From Variovorax sp. OAS795 (GTDB lineage: Bacteria > Pseudomonadota > Gammaproteobacteria > Burkholderiales > Burkholderiaceae_C), in contig NZ_JBEPOH010000001.1 of the NCBI RefSeq assembly GCF_040546685.1, positions 1,364,001 to 1,428,000 on the forward strand: a stretch of DNA of 64,000 bases, given 5' to 3'. Below the pieces are notes generated by a model. That model saw only the letters and a program-made list of their open reading frames with translations, ran no database searches and was not told the DNA's origin. Made by a program: the position numbers and the translations under genes. Positions within the stretch are counted from its first letter, which is position 1; every line of letters begins with the position of its first letter. This document shows, in pieces, positions 1 to 9,128 of the stretch.

Positions 1-1842
1 CGGCAGGCCGACGGGCATGAGCCAGATCAGCGCGCTCGGGTCGATCATTGCAACACCCACGGCCAGCGCGCCGACCACGATGCTCATCGGAGCGAGCTGC
101 GACACCGCGATCTTCCAGGGCACGGCGGCGGCTTCGCGCGGAGGCGACTTCCAGTCGAGCTTGATGCCGGTGAGGGCGACCAGCACGAACAGCGAGTGGG
201 CCAGCATGCGAACCGGTGCCTGCACGATGGCCAGGACGCTTTCGAGCATCGAGCTCTTCACGAGGCCCCACAGACCGCCGTACTGGCGCTGCTCGCCGCG
301 CATGAGCACGGCGGCGATGCCGAGCACGCGGGGCAGGAACAGCAGGCACAGGGTCCAGACCCACAGGCCGGCCAGTTCCGCCGGCAGCACGCTCCAGCTG
401 GAGATCAGGCTCGAGCCGCTCAGCCACAGTGCGGTGCCGAGTGTCAGGAACGCGAGCCACAGCGGTGCCGAGACATAGGCCATCGTGCCGGTCACGAACA
501 TCGCGCGGTGCACCGGGTGGATGCCGGGCTCGGCCATCAGGCGGGCGTTCTGCAGGTTGCCCTGGCACCAGCGGCGGTCGCGCTGCAGTTCGGCCAGCAG
601 GTCCGGCGGTTGCTGTTCGTAGCTGCCGACCAGGTCGGCGCAGAGCCACACGTTGTAGCCGGCGCGGCGCATCAGCGCGGCTTCGACGAAGTCGTGCGAC
701 ATGATGCCGCCGGACATGCCGCCGGTGCCCTCGATGGGGGCCAGCGCGCAATGCTTCATGAAGGGCTCGACGCGGATGATCGCGTTGTGGCCCCAGTAGT
801 GCGATTCGCCCAGTTGCCAGAACTGCATGCCCAGCGTGAACAGGCGGCCCGTCACGCGGGAGGCGAATTGCTGGGCGCGGGCATGCAGCGTCACGTGGCC
901 GATGGCCTGCGTGGCGGTCTGGATGATGCCGGCGGTCGGGTTGGCTTCCATCAGCTTGACCATCGAGGTCAGACAGTCGCCGCTCATCACGGAGTCGGCA
1001 TCGAGCACGACCATGTAGCGGTAGTCCTTGCCCCAGCGGCGGCAGAAGTCGGCCACGTTGCCGGCCTTGCGATGCGTGCGGCGGGTGCGAAGGCGGTAAT
1101 ACACCTCGACCTGCGGCTGGTTCGGGCTCTCGGCCAGCGCGGCGCGAAGGTCTTCCCAGGCGGCGCGCTCGGCGGCGGCGGTTTCGGGCGTGTAGCTGTC
1201 GGACAGCACGAACACGTCGAACTGCTTCGCGTGGCCCGTGGCCGCAACCGATTCGCAGGTGGCGCGCAGGCCGGCGAACACCGTCGCAACGTCTTCGTTG
1301 CAGATCGGCATGATGATCGCGGTGCGTGCCTCGGGGTTCATCGCGTGGTGGGCCACCTGCTTGACCGAGAGCGCGTGCTTGTCACCGCGCACCGAGACGT
1401 AGAAACCCATCAGTGCGGTCACGAAGCCGGTGACGACCCAGCCCGAGAGCAGGCCGTACAGGCCGATCTGGCCGTATTCGAGCCAGACGTTGTCGTAGTC
1501 GGGTTGCACGCCGGCAAACAGCGTGGACGCGATCACGGTGCTCAGCAGCGTGAGCGCCATGAAGGCGAAGCGGCGCTGCGCCGCGGCACGCTGCCAGGGC
1601 TGCTTGACCTGTGCGCCGGCTTCGGCGGTTTCGGCTTCCGGCTTGCCGCCGGCACCGAGCTTGACCAGGAGGGCGGTGCCCAGGCTGTTCCAGAAGCCGC
1701 GCCAGGGGCGGGGCGCCATGGAACCGCGGTTGACCGGAGGAGCGGTCACGGCGTTGGGGTGGCGTTCTTCGCGCACCGGGCTGCGGTGCGAAAAGTCGGC
1801 TTCGGTCAGCACGTTCAGTTGGGAGAAGTCGTTCGGCTTCAT
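1..1842 (-). CDS. opgH: Glucans biosynthesis glucosyltransferase OpgH/MdoH (3' end outside window)
   Basis: Inner-membrane GT2-family glucosyltransferase that makes the beta-1,2 backbone of osmoregulated periplasmic glucans from UDP-glucose. The 614 codons present start at ATG 1842 (MKPNDFSQ...) and run open off the left edge; the E. coli protein is about 850 residues, so roughly a quarter is missing. Visible marks: an early pair of membrane segments, the motif MPICNEDV at the start of the cytosolic catalytic domain, VLDADSVMSGD (metal-binding Asp), and RDRRWCQGN, the QxxRW-type motif, followed by further membrane helices. The partner opgG, usually directly upstream in an opgGH operon, is absent: a 404-bp spacer and glrR lie there. 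Family identity is firm; being unlinked from opgG is an observation limited to this window. Confidence 0.93.
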   Translation of the reverse strand, partial: MKPNDFSQLNVLTEADFSHRSPVREERHPNAVTAPPVNRGSMAPRPWRGFWNSLGTALLVKLGAGGKPEAETAEAGAQVKQPWQRAAAQRRFAFMALTLLSTVIASTLFAGVQPDYDNVWLEYGQIGLYGLLSGWVVTGFVTALMGFYVSVRGDKHALSVKQVAHHAMNPEARTAIIMPICNEDVATVFAGLRATCESVAATGHAKQFDVFVLSDSYTPETAAAERAAWEDLRAALAESPNQPQVEVYYRLRTRRTHRKAGNVADFCRRWGKDYRYMVVLDADSVMSGDCLTSMVKLMEANPTAGIIQTATQAIGHVTLHARAQQFASRVTGRLFTLGMQFWQLGESHYWGHNAIIRVEPFMKHCALAPIEGTGGMSGGIMSHDFVEAALMRRAGYNVWLCADLVGSYEQQPPDLLAELQRDRRWCQGNLQNARLMAEPGIHPVHRAMFVTGTMAYVSAPLWLAFLTLGTALWLSGSSLISSWSVLPAELAGLWVWTLCLLFLPRVLGIAAVLMRGEQRQYGGLWGLVKSSMLESVLAIVQAPVRMLAHSLFVLVALTGIKLDWKSPPREAAAVPWKIAVSQLAPMSIVVGALAVGVAMIDPSALIWLMPVGLP

Positions 1843-2246
1843 GTGTGATTTACCAACGTTGCTTGTCGAGGGAAGGGGTGTCGCCAATGGCAGGAAAGCG
1901 CTTGATGACGCAATCCGGTTCGGCGCCGCCTGCGCTTGCGAGCGCGGCCGGCGAATGACCCGCGGAACGGGGCCGCGAGAGGGAAAACTGCTTTTGACGC
2001 AGGCCGTCGCGCTGCGGGCGCAGTGCGAAAGATGGGCTGGTGAGTGCTGTCATGCCAGTACAGGGGCAAACCCTGTGCCAGCCTGGAAAAACGCTTTCAG
2101 ATCAATGACTTGCGTCGACCTGGATGCAGTTTTGGGGGAGGAGGCCGGTTGGCGGGCCCTGAAACCCCCGTTTTTGTCGCCGAATCCCGACAAGCCCAAG
2201 AGGCTGGTGGAAAATACCGTTATGAATCAACGGTTTAGGGGCGTCG
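1843..2246. other. 404-bp intergenic region upstream of opgH
   Basis: Non-coding stretch between the opgH start and the glrR stop, both genes on the minus strand. It must contain the opgH promoter because the next gene upstream ends 400 bp away. The short open frames here lack conserved motifs and are not called. A weak hairpin near the glrR end is listed separately. No sigma-70 promoter could be chosen with confidence. Confidence 0.6.
2211..2234 (-). terminator. Weak hairpin downstream of glrR
   Basis: Reading the minus strand, ACCGTT and AACGGT (6-bp stem, 7-nt loop) are followed by ATTTT, beginning 12 bases after the glrR stop codon. The stem is short, so this is at best a weak intrinsic terminator. 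Confidence 0.3.
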
Positions 2247-3635
2247 CTACTCGGCGACAGGCTCGTTGCCGGGAGCGACAGCGTCGGCCTTGAAGTGCCC
2301 CGGCGTGAGTTCGTGCTTTTGCAGCAGGCGATAGAACTCGGTGCGGTTGCGGTCCGCCAGCCGCGCGGCATCGGCCACGTTGCCATCGGTCAGCTTGAGC
2401 AGGCCCACGAGGTAGTCGCGCTCGAAGCGCTGCTTGGCCTCGGCATAGGTCTGGACCTCGACCGTCGGCACCCGCAGCGCCCGCTGCACGAGCGCGAGCG
2501 GGATCAAGGGCGAGCTCGACAGGGCGCAAACCTGTTCCACCACGTTGTAGAGCTGGCGCACGTTGCCGGGCCAGGCGGCGGTCGCCAGCGCCTTGAGCGC
2601 CTCGGGCGCGAAGCCGGAGAGCCGCTTGCCGTATTTGGTCGACAGCTTCTGCAGGAAGTGATTGGCCAGGAGCGGAATGTCTTCGCGCCGGGCCGACAGC
2701 GGTGGCAGCGTGAGCGTCACCACGTTGAGCCGGTAATACAGGTCTTCGCGGAACTGGCCCGCCGCCATCGCCGCGTCCAGGTCGCGATGGGTGGCCGAGA
2801 TGATGCGCACGTCGACCTCGATCGACTGGCTGGCGCCCAGCGGGCGCACCGCGCGTTCCTGCAGCACGCGCAGCAGCTTGACCTGCAGCGCGGGCGGCAT
2901 GTCCCCGATTTCGTCCAGCAGCAGGGTGCCGCCGTCGGCCTGTTGGAACAGGCCCTTGTGATTGGCGTGCGCGTCGGTGAAGGCGCCCTTCATGTGGCCG
3001 AACAATTCCGATTCGAGCAGCGCCTCGGGAATGGCGCCGCAATTGACCGCCACGAAGGGCTTGTCGGCGCGCGCGCTGGCCTTGTGGATGGCACGCGCCA
3101 GCAGTTCCTTGCCCGCGCCGCTGTCGCCGCGCAGCAGCACCGAGGCGTCCGACTTGGCGACCATGCGCGCTTCGGCCAGCAGTTCGGACATGCGGTTGCT
3201 GCGGCTCACGATTTCGGAGCGCCAGCTTTCGTCGCCGCCCCTCGCGGGCGTGCTGGCCGGCGCGCCGAGCGCCAGCGCCTGGGCGATCTTGTCCAGCAGT
3301 TCGCGGCCGTCGTAGGGCTTGGTGAGATAGGTGAACACGCCGCGAGCGGTGGCTTCCACCGCGTCGGGAATGGTGCCGTGCGCGGTGAGCAGGATGACCG
3401 GCAGCGACGGATGCCGCTTGCGGATCTCGTCGAACAGCTGGAGCCCGTCGCGCCCGGGCAGCCGCACGTCGCTGAGCACCAGCTGCGGATGCTCGATCTC
3501 GAGCTGCGTGAGCGCGGTTTCCGCCGAGGTCACGGCCGTGACCTGGTAGCCGGCCGACATCAGCCGCATCGAGAGCAGCCGCAGCATGTCCGGGTCGTCG
3601 TCGACCACCAGCAGGCGTGCGCCGGGGCTGCTCAT
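2247..3635 (-). CDS. glrR: Sigma-54-dependent response regulator, GlrR/QseF type
   Basis: 462-residue NtrC-class activator and cognate response regulator of the GlrK kinase two genes upstream. An N-terminal receiver carries LLVVDDDPD and the phospho-acceptor Asp56 (VLSDVRLPG). The AAA+ domain follows with Walker A RGDSGAGKE, Walker B LLLDEIGDM and an R-finger region. A C-terminal Fis-type helix-turn-helix (GNVADAARLADRNRTEFYRLL) ends the protein. The sigma-54 contact loop reads GAFTDA instead of GAFTGA. Start ATG 3635 is preceded by GGGAAGGG and begins exactly at the receiver domain. In enterobacteria GlrR drives sRNA genes for amino-sugar control and envelope stress; the same role here is inference, though glmS and glmU also occur in this window. 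Confidence 0.9.
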   Translation of the reverse strand: MSSPGARLLVVDDDPDMLRLLSMRLMSAGYQVTAVTSAETALTQLEIEHPQLVLSDVRLPGRDGLQLFDEIRKRHPSLPVILLTAHGTIPDAVEATARGVFTYLTKPYDGRELLDKIAQALALGAPASTPARGGDESWRSEIVSRSNRMSELLAEARMVAKSDASVLLRGDSGAGKELLARAIHKASARADKPFVAVNCGAIPEALLESELFGHMKGAFTDAHANHKGLFQQADGGTLLLDEIGDMPPALQVKLLRVLQERAVRPLGASQSIEVDVRIISATHRDLDAAMAAGQFREDLYYRLNVVTLTLPPLSARREDIPLLANHFLQKLSTKYGKRLSGFAPEALKALATAAWPGNVRQLYNVVEQVCALSSSPLIPLALVQRALRVPTVEVQTYAEAKQRFERDYLVGLLKLTDGNVADAARLADRNRTEFYRLLQKHELTPGHFKADAVAPGNEPVAE

Positions 3636-3666
3636 CGAAGGGGTCCCTTCCCGGGTTGGAGGATGT

Positions 3667-4326
3667 TCATGGCGGGGGTTTGGTGGTGCCGGGTGCGGGC
3701 AGGGCGGGCACCGGGGCATTGTTGGGCCGCGCGAAGCTGCGCTCGATGGCGCGCAGCGCTTCGATGCGGTCGTTGAGCTGGTCGATGCGGCGCTGGCTCT
3801 CGCGCAGCTGCTGCACCTGCTTGTCGCGGTCGTCCTCGACGCGGCGCTGTTCCACGTAGCGCGCCGCCAGCGCACGCGCCAGCGGCTGCAGCGGCTGCGC
3901 ATCGGACGACGGATTGGCCATCACGCGCTGCATCAGGCCCAGCGCGCGGACCAGGTCGGCCGGGACGCGGGTCTGCGCCAGCAGCAGCGCGAGCTGCATC
4001 TGCGCCGTGGGCGAATCGCCCGGGTCGCCGGCGCGGGTGATTTCAGCGCTCAGCTCGGTGCCGCCCAGTGGGCGAACCTTGTCGGCGTACGCCAGCATGG
4101 CCGCGACCGGGCCCTGGGTCATCAACGTGAAGAGCGATGCCGGCTGCGTGGCGGGCGCCTGGGGCTCGGCCTCGACCGGCACCACGCGTGGCGCGGCGGG
4201 CGGCGGGGGCAGGGCGTCGGCCTCGGCCGGCGGCTTGGGCTGCGTCGCGCAGGCGGCCAGCAGCAGGACGAAGGGCATGGCCACCGCCCCGGACAGGGTC
4301 GAACTGCGGACGAACGGAAAAAGCAT
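3667..4326 (-). CDS. QseG-like outer-membrane lipoprotein
   Basis: 219 residues between the kinase and regulator genes. It starts with a lipoprotein signal ending in LLAACA (Cys about residue 26), followed by a Pro/Ala-rich linker. A helical C-terminal half includes a coiled-coil-like stretch (about residues 150-200, RDKQVQQLRESQRRIDQLND) and ends in a Pro-rich tail. Position and architecture match QseG, the outer-membrane lipoprotein that activates QseE/GlrK in enterobacteria. Sequence similarity cannot be judged by eye, so the name rests on synteny plus the lipobox. It is 31 bp from glrR and 67 bp from glrK, consistent with one transcript. Confidence 0.72.
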   Translation of the reverse strand: MLFPFVRSSTLSGAVAMPFVLLLAACATQPKPPAEADALPPPPAAPRVVPVEAEPQAPATQPASLFTLMTQGPVAAMLAYADKVRPLGGTELSAEITRAGDPGDSPTAQMQLALLLAQTRVPADLVRALGLMQRVMANPSSDAQPLQPLARALAARYVEQRRVEDDRDKQVQQLRESQRRIDQLNDRIEALRAIERSFARPNNAPVPALPAPGTTKPPP

Positions 4327-4393
4327 GGGTCGAAAAAAGAACAAGAGGCGGTGTTTCAGTTGGATGCCCGGATCGCGGAGCTTCAGGAAGGGT

Positions 4394-5821
4394 TCAGGCC
4401 GTGCGCGGCAGTTCGATGCGAAAGCGCGCGCCGGGCCCGCCTGGCTGCAGGGTGATGCGGCCCCCATGGGCAGCAATGTACTCCTGCACGATCGAAAGGC
4501 CGATGCCGGTGCCCTTGACGGCGTGCTCGGGCTGGCGCTCGCCCCTGTAGAAGGGCTCGAAAATCCGGTCCCGGTCGCCTTCGGCAATACCCGGACCCGC
4601 GTCGTTGACATCGATGCACGCAGTATCCGGCGTGCTCGACACCGTGAGGGTGATCACGCCCCCGGGCGCCGAATAGCGGATGGCATTGGACAGCAGGTTG
4701 GCCACCGCGGTCCCCAGCTTGACGCGGTCCACCGTGAGCGCGAGCGGCTCGCCTTCGGCGCGTACGCGCAGGCCGTGCGCCTGCCATTGCAGCCGCTGCG
4801 CCTCGATCTGTTCCTCGATCAGCGGCAGCAGCTCGGTGCGTTCGCGGCGCAGCTCGCGCGCCTCGAAGGCGGCGGCATTGAAGCGCAGCAGTGCCTCGAT
4901 CTGACTCTGCAGTGAGACGGTGTTCTGGTTCAGGATCTGCGCCACTTCGAGCTGGGCCGGGTTGAGCGGGCCCGTCACGCCGTCCTCGAGCAGCGAAACG
5001 CCTTCTCGCAGCGCGGCCAGCGGCGTCTTGAGCTCGTGCGACACGTGGCGCAGGAAGCGGGCCTTGTCGGCGTCCAGTTCGGTCAGCCGCAGGCGCAGCC
5101 ATTCGAGCTGCTGCGACAGCCGCCGGACGTCGGCCGGCCCGCGGATGTCGATCGGCTCGTCGAGCCGGTTCTGGCCGAGGCCGACGATCGCGTGCTCGAG
5201 CCGCTTGAACGGGCGCGCGAGCCAGATGCCGAAAGCCAGCGCCAGCGACACCGCAAGCACGCTCGCGGCCACCACTTCGCGCATCAGCCGGCGGCGCGCA
5301 TTCTCGATGCGCTTGGCGAGCGCATCGTTCTGCATCTCGATCAGGAACTGGGCCTGCTGCGCGATGTTGGTGTTGAGCGAATCCAGGTCGCGAAACTGGA
5401 TGGCCATGCTGTTCTCGCGCGAGAGCGCGGTGTCGGGGCTGCCGCTCATCAGGCCCTCGATGAGGCCGAGCTGGCTGCGCCACATCTCGATGCCGGTGGG
5501 CGCGAGGCCGTTGCGCTCGAGCCGCTCGAGCACGCCGTGCGCCTCGCGCGCGGCGTCGTCGAAGCGGCGCCGCAGGACGGCGTCGTTCAGCACCAGCGAC
5601 TGGCGCCCGGCGCGCTCCATGGCGGCGCTGCGCTCGGCCAGCGACTGGGCCGCGCCCGACAGCCGCAGCGCGCGCGCAGCCGCGTCGCGGCTCTGGGTCA
5701 TGAGCGCGTCGTACTGGAACACCGAGCGCAGCGCCACGCCCACCAGGAGCGCGGTGATCAGGAGGAAAGCGAAAAGAAGGAGCTGCTGGAACGAGCCCCG
5801 CGTCGACGAGCGTTTCGCCAT
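4394..5821 (-). CDS. glrK: Sensor histidine kinase, GlrK/QseE type
   Basis: 475-residue membrane histidine kinase. The first membrane helix lies at about residues 12-32, the second at about 184-203, with an all-helical periplasmic segment of about 150 residues between them. The dimerisation/phosphotransfer motif FLRHVSHELKTPL puts the acceptor at His262. The ATPase domain shows the N box (AVANLLSNAIRYS), G1 (DAGPGIAEGD), F box (IFEPFYRGE) and G2 (GTGIGLSIV). The ATG overlaps the miaB stop by one base (TGATG), so translation is probably coupled to miaB. With the downstream QseG-like lipoprotein and GlrR it forms an envelope-stress sensing unit. Confidence 0.88.
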   Translation of the reverse strand: MAKRSSTRGSFQQLLLFAFLLITALLVGVALRSVFQYDALMTQSRDAAARALRLSGAAQSLAERSAAMERAGRQSLVLNDAVLRRRFDDAAREAHGVLERLERNGLAPTGIEMWRSQLGLIEGLMSGSPDTALSRENSMAIQFRDLDSLNTNIAQQAQFLIEMQNDALAKRIENARRRLMREVVAASVLAVSLALAFGIWLARPFKRLEHAIVGLGQNRLDEPIDIRGPADVRRLSQQLEWLRLRLTELDADKARFLRHVSHELKTPLAALREGVSLLEDGVTGPLNPAQLEVAQILNQNTVSLQSQIEALLRFNAAAFEARELRRERTELLPLIEEQIEAQRLQWQAHGLRVRAEGEPLALTVDRVKLGTAVANLLSNAIRYSAPGGVITLTVSSTPDTACIDVNDAGPGIAEGDRDRIFEPFYRGERQPEHAVKGTGIGLSIVQEYIAAHGGRITLQPGGPGARFRIELPRTA

Positions 5822-7185
5822 CAGGCGGCGAGCGCGGTGGAAGCCGGCGCCGTCGACGATTCGCGCGTGGCCACTTCGCCGCGCAGCGTGTAGGCCAGCG
5901 AGCGCGTGATGCGCAGGTCGGCCATCTGCCCGACCAGGCGCGCATCGCCCTCGAAGTTGACGACCCGGTTGCAGGCGGTGCGGCCCATGAGCTCGTTCGC
6001 GTCCTTGCGGGAAGCGCCTTCGACCAGCACGCGCTGCGTGGTGCCGACCAGCGCGTCGCCGAAGCGGCGCACGTTGCCGTCGATCACGCGCTGCAGCGCC
6101 TGCAGGCGGGCCAGCTTCACCGCATGGGGCGTGTCGTCCTGCAGCGCGGCGGCGGGCGTGCCGGGCCGCGGGCTGAAGATGAAGCTGAAGCTGTTGTCGA
6201 ACTGGCAGTCGTCGATCAGCTTCATCATCCTGGCGAAGTCCTCGTCGGTCTCGCCCGGGAAGCCGACGATGAAATCGCTCGACAGCGCGAGCTCGGGCCG
6301 GATCGCGCGCAGCTTTCGCACCGTGCTCTTGTATTCCATGGCCGTGTAGCCGCGCTTCATCGCCATCAGGATGCGGTCGCTGCCGTGCTGCACCGGCAGG
6401 TGCAGGTGGCTCACGAGCTGCGGCACCTTGGCATAGGCCTCGATGAGCCGCGGCGTGAACTCGTTCGGGTGGCTCGTGGTGTAGCGGATGCGCTCGATGC
6501 CCGGGATCTCGGCCACGTATTCGATCAGCAGCGCGAAATCGGCGATCTCGGCCGTGTCCCCCATGCGGCCGCGGTAGGCGTTCACGTTCTGCCCCAGGAG
6601 CGTGACCTCGCGCACGCCCTGGTCGGCCAGGCCCGCGATCTCCACCAGCACGTCGTCCAGGGGCCGGTTCACTTCCTCGCCGCGCGTGTAGGGCACCACG
6701 CAGTAGCTGCAGTATTTGGAGCAGCCTTCCATGATCGAGACGAACGCGGTCACGCCTTCCACGCGCGCGGGCGGCAGGTGGTCGAACTTCTCGATCTCCG
6801 GAAAGCTGATGTCCACCTGCGGGCGGTTCAGCCGCTCGCGGTCGTTCAGCATCTCGGGCAGGCGGTGCAGCGTCTGCGGGCCGAACACGATGTCGACATA
6901 GGGCGCGCGCGCAATGATGGCTTCGCCCTCCTGGCTCGCGACGCAGCCGCCCACGCCGATCTTCACGCCCTTGGCCTTCAGGTGCTTCACGCGGCCGAGG
7001 TCGGAGAACACCTTCTCCTGCGCCTTCTCGCGCACCGAGCAGGTGTTGAAGAGGATCAGGTCGGCCTCCTCCACGTCCTGCGTCGGCTCGTAGCCCTGGG
7101 CGGCATTCAGCACGTCGGCCATCTTGTCCGAGTCGTACTCGTTCATCTGGCAGCCGAAGGTTTTGATAAAGACTTTTTTGCTCAT
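5821..7185 (-). CDS. miaB: tRNA-2-methylthio-N6-dimethylallyladenosine synthase MiaB
   Basis: 454-residue radical-SAM methylthiotransferase that converts i6A37 to ms2i6A37 in tRNAs reading UNN codons. The N-terminal UPF0004 domain has [14 protein letters not shown], a second Cys in [10 protein letters not shown] and a third in GGCVASQEG. The radical SAM motif CSKYCSYC lies at about residues 150-160, and a C-terminal TRAM domain follows (about 380-440). Length and all six cluster cysteines match the family. It heads the minus-strand cluster miaB-glrK-qseG-glrR and probably supplies its transcription; the promoter would lie in 7186-7278. Confidence 0.97.
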   Translation of the reverse strand: MSKKVFIKTFGCQMNEYDSDKMADVLNAAQGYEPTQDVEEADLILFNTCSVREKAQEKVFSDLGRVKHLKAKGVKIGVGGCVASQEGEAIIARAPYVDIVFGPQTLHRLPEMLNDRERLNRPQVDISFPEIEKFDHLPPARVEGVTAFVSIMEGCSKYCSYCVVPYTRGEEVNRPLDDVLVEIAGLADQGVREVTLLGQNVNAYRGRMGDTAEIADFALLIEYVAEIPGIERIRYTTSHPNEFTPRLIEAYAKVPQLVSHLHLPVQHGSDRILMAMKRGYTAMEYKSTVRKLRAIRPELALSSDFIVGFPGETDEDFARMMKLIDDCQFDNSFSFIFSPRPGTPAAALQDDTPHAVKLARLQALQRVIDGNVRRFGDALVGTTQRVLVEGASRKDANELMGRTACNRVVNFEGDARLVGQMADLRITRSLAYTLRGEVATRESSTAPASTALAA

Positions 7186-7252
7186 GGGGTGCTCTCCGGC
7201 CCTCCCGCTGCGGAAAGGCCAAATGCAGCGCGCGCTATCGCCCGCTGCGGTG

Positions 7253-7279
7253 CGGCGGGCATGGGCCCGCCGGCTTTTT
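7253..7279. terminator. GC-rich hairpin between a minus-strand gene and miaB
   Basis: CGGCGGGC and GCCCGCCG form an 8-bp stem around loop ATGG, followed on the plus strand by GCTTTTT. It sits directly after the stop codon of the minus-strand gene at 7279-7728. On that strand the U-tract is missing, since the A/T run lies upstream of the stem. It may stop or stall transcription of that gene into miaB, but it is not a textbook terminator in that direction. Confidence 0.4.
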
Positions 7280-7728
7280 CATTGCGTGTTGAGGGTGTCG
7301 TTCGAGGTGAACGGCCAGATGTTCAGGAACGGCTTGTTGAGCGACTCGCGGCTGGCGCTGGCCTCGCCCGGCGTGAGGATCCACACCTCGCGCAGCAGGC
7401 CGGCGGCATCGCGCGTGTAGTTCACCAGGTATTTCTGGCCGGCGATGCTGCCCGCCATCACCAGCATGTTCTGTTCGCTGCGGATGCGGGCGCCGGGCGC
7501 CAGCCGGTCGGCATGGCCGTCGAGCTCGACGTCGGGCGCACTGAGCACCATGAACTTGCCGCGCAGCGTGCCGATGGGAAAGGTGCGCCCGCCCACCATG
7601 GACTCGTTCTGCGTCTGCGGCCGCGGCACGTCCGCCTGGGCCGTTGCGTCAACGGAATAAAGGGTTGCAGCTACTGTGCAAAGCGCTATGAAAGTGAGAG
7701 CATTGGCGGGTTTCTTGCAGCGGTTCAT
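7279..7728 (-). CDS. Small exported protein of unknown function
   Basis: 149 residues from ATG 7728 (MNRCKKPANA...). A clear Sec signal peptide (hydrophobic residues about 9-28) has a likely cleavage after DATAQA. The mature part is a compact domain with alternating hydrophobic strands and no recognised motif (GTLRGKFMVLSAPDVELDG, LLREVWILTPGE). An upstream in-frame ATG exists but would put 23 extra residues before the signal, so the inner start is preferred. Probably periplasmic; no function is assigned. Confidence 0.7.
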   Translation of the reverse strand: MNRCKKPANALTFIALCTVAATLYSVDATAQADVPRPQTQNESMVGGRTFPIGTLRGKFMVLSAPDVELDGHADRLAPGARIRSEQNMLVMAGSIAGQKYLVNYTRDAAGLLREVWILTPGEASASRESLNKPFLNIWPFTSNDTLNTQ

Positions 7729-7913
7729 GGGGTATATCCAGAGGCTGTGGAGCGGCGATTTTAACGAGGGGGGCGAAATCCCCCCGGCGCCGGCCACGGT
7801 GGGTGGTGCATGGGCCTTGCAGGGTGGCTTTACTTATCTTTACGGCACGCGTGGACTCTCCGGGCCGACGGCTGCTCCAATAGCCGCTGTCAGCCCAAAG
7901 TGCTCAGAAACCA

Positions 7914-9128
7914 ATGCAGAAAAAACTCGTCCTCGGCCTTGCAGGTGTGGTGATCGTAGCCGTCGCGGGATGGTGGTGGAGCGGGGCTGGCGACCGCATG
8001 GCGGCCAAGGGCGCCAAACCGGCCGCCACCGCGGGCGGCGCACCGGCGGGCACGGCGCCCCCGGCGCTCGTCACCCTGGCCACCGCCGAGCGGCAGGACG
8101 TGCCGGTGACGGTGCAGGTCAACGGCAGCGTGGTCTCCCTCAACAGCGTCGACCTGCGGCCCCAGGTGACCAACACCGTGGCGGCGGTGCATGTGAAGGA
8201 AGGGCAGTTCGTCAAGGAAGGCCAGCTGCTCTTCACGCTCGACGACCGCAACGACCAGGCCAACCTGGCCCGCGCCCGCGCCCAGCAGAAGCGCGACGAG
8301 GCCACCATGGCCGACCTCGAGCGCCAGTACCGGCGCAGCCAGGAGCTGCTGGCGCAGAACTTCATTTCCAAGAGCGCCACCGACGCCACGCTGTCGCAGC
8401 TCGAGGCGCAGCGCGCCGCGGTGGCGGCCGACCGCGCCGCCGTTCAGTCGGCGCAGGTGGCGCTCGGCTACGCCACGCTGCGCGCGCCCATCGCGGGACG
8501 CATCGGCGCCGTCAACATCTACCCCGGCACGCTGGTGCAGCCCACGCTGTCGCTGGTCACCATCACGCAGCTGGACCCCATCGCGGTGAGTTTCCCGGTG
8601 CCCGAAGCCAACCTGCAGGACCTGCTGGCCGCGGCGCGCAGCCGGTCCAAGGTCGAGGCACTGGTCACCGGGCGCAAGGAGCCACTGACCGGTGTCTTGA
8701 ATTTCGTCGACAACACGGTCGACCCGCAGATCGGCACCGTGCGCGCCAAGGCGGTGTTCGACAACGCCGACCAGAGCCTGTGGCCGGGCCAGTTCGTCGG
8801 CACGCGCATCACGGTGCGCACCCTCTCCGGCGCCACCGTGGTGCCGGCGGCGGCGCTCATGATGTTGTCCGACGGCGCTTCGCTCTACGTGGTCGACGAG
8901 GCGAAGAACGCCAAGCGCCGGAAGGTGCAGGTGCTCTACACCTTCGGCACCAAGGTGGCGGTGGGTGGTGTCGAGCCGGGCGAGCAGGTGGTCATCGAGG
9001 GCAGCCAGAACGTGCGCCCGGGCGGCAAGATCCGCGTCGACAAGAAGCCCGCGCCGGCCGGCACCACCGGCGTGACGCCGGGCAGCGCGGCATCGTCTGA
9101 CGCCCAGGCTCCGCGGGAACGCGCATGA
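7914..9128 (+). CDS. RND efflux periplasmic adaptor subunit
   Basis: 404-residue membrane-fusion protein bridging an inner-membrane RND pump and an outer-membrane channel. An N-terminal membrane anchor (residues 4-20) is followed by a Gly/Ala/Pro-rich linker. The lipoyl half-motif VDLRPQVTNTVAAVHVKEGQ, an alpha-helical hairpin (about 105-165), the second lipoyl half with LRAPIAGRIG, and the beta-barrel and membrane-proximal domains follow in the usual order. The MFP stop and the pump start overlap as ATGA, so the two are translationally coupled. No outer-membrane channel or regulator gene is adjacent. Substrate is unknown; the pump resembles the MdtBC/MuxBC branch. Confidence 0.92.
   Translation: MQKKLVLGLAGVVIVAVAGWWWSGAGDRMAAKGAKPAATAGGAPAGTAPPALVTLATAERQDVPVTVQVNGSVVSLNSVDLRPQVTNTVAAVHVKEGQFVKEGQLLFTLDDRNDQANLARARAQQKRDEATMADLERQYRRSQELLAQNFISKSATDATLSQLEAQRAAVAADRAAVQSAQVALGYATLRAPIAGRIGAVNIYPGTLVQPTLSLVTITQLDPIAVSFPVPEANLQDLLAAARSRSKVEALVTGRKEPLTGVLNFVDNTVDPQIGTVRAKAVFDNADQSLWPGQFVGTRITVRTLSGATVVPAAALMMLSDGASLYVVDEAKNAKRRKVQVLYTFGTKVAVGGVEPGEQVVIEGSQNVRPGGKIRVDKKPAPAGTTGVTPGSAASSDAQAPRERA

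Noticed and set aside
196-1848. 550-codon plus-strand open frame
   Set aside because: Antisense shadow of opgH; His/Gly/Ala-rich translation typical of the complementary frame in GC-rich DNA, whereas the minus strand gives OpgH motifs.
2295-3776. 493-codon plus-strand open frame
   Set aside because: Opposite-strand shadow of glrR; no motif and composition of an antisense frame.
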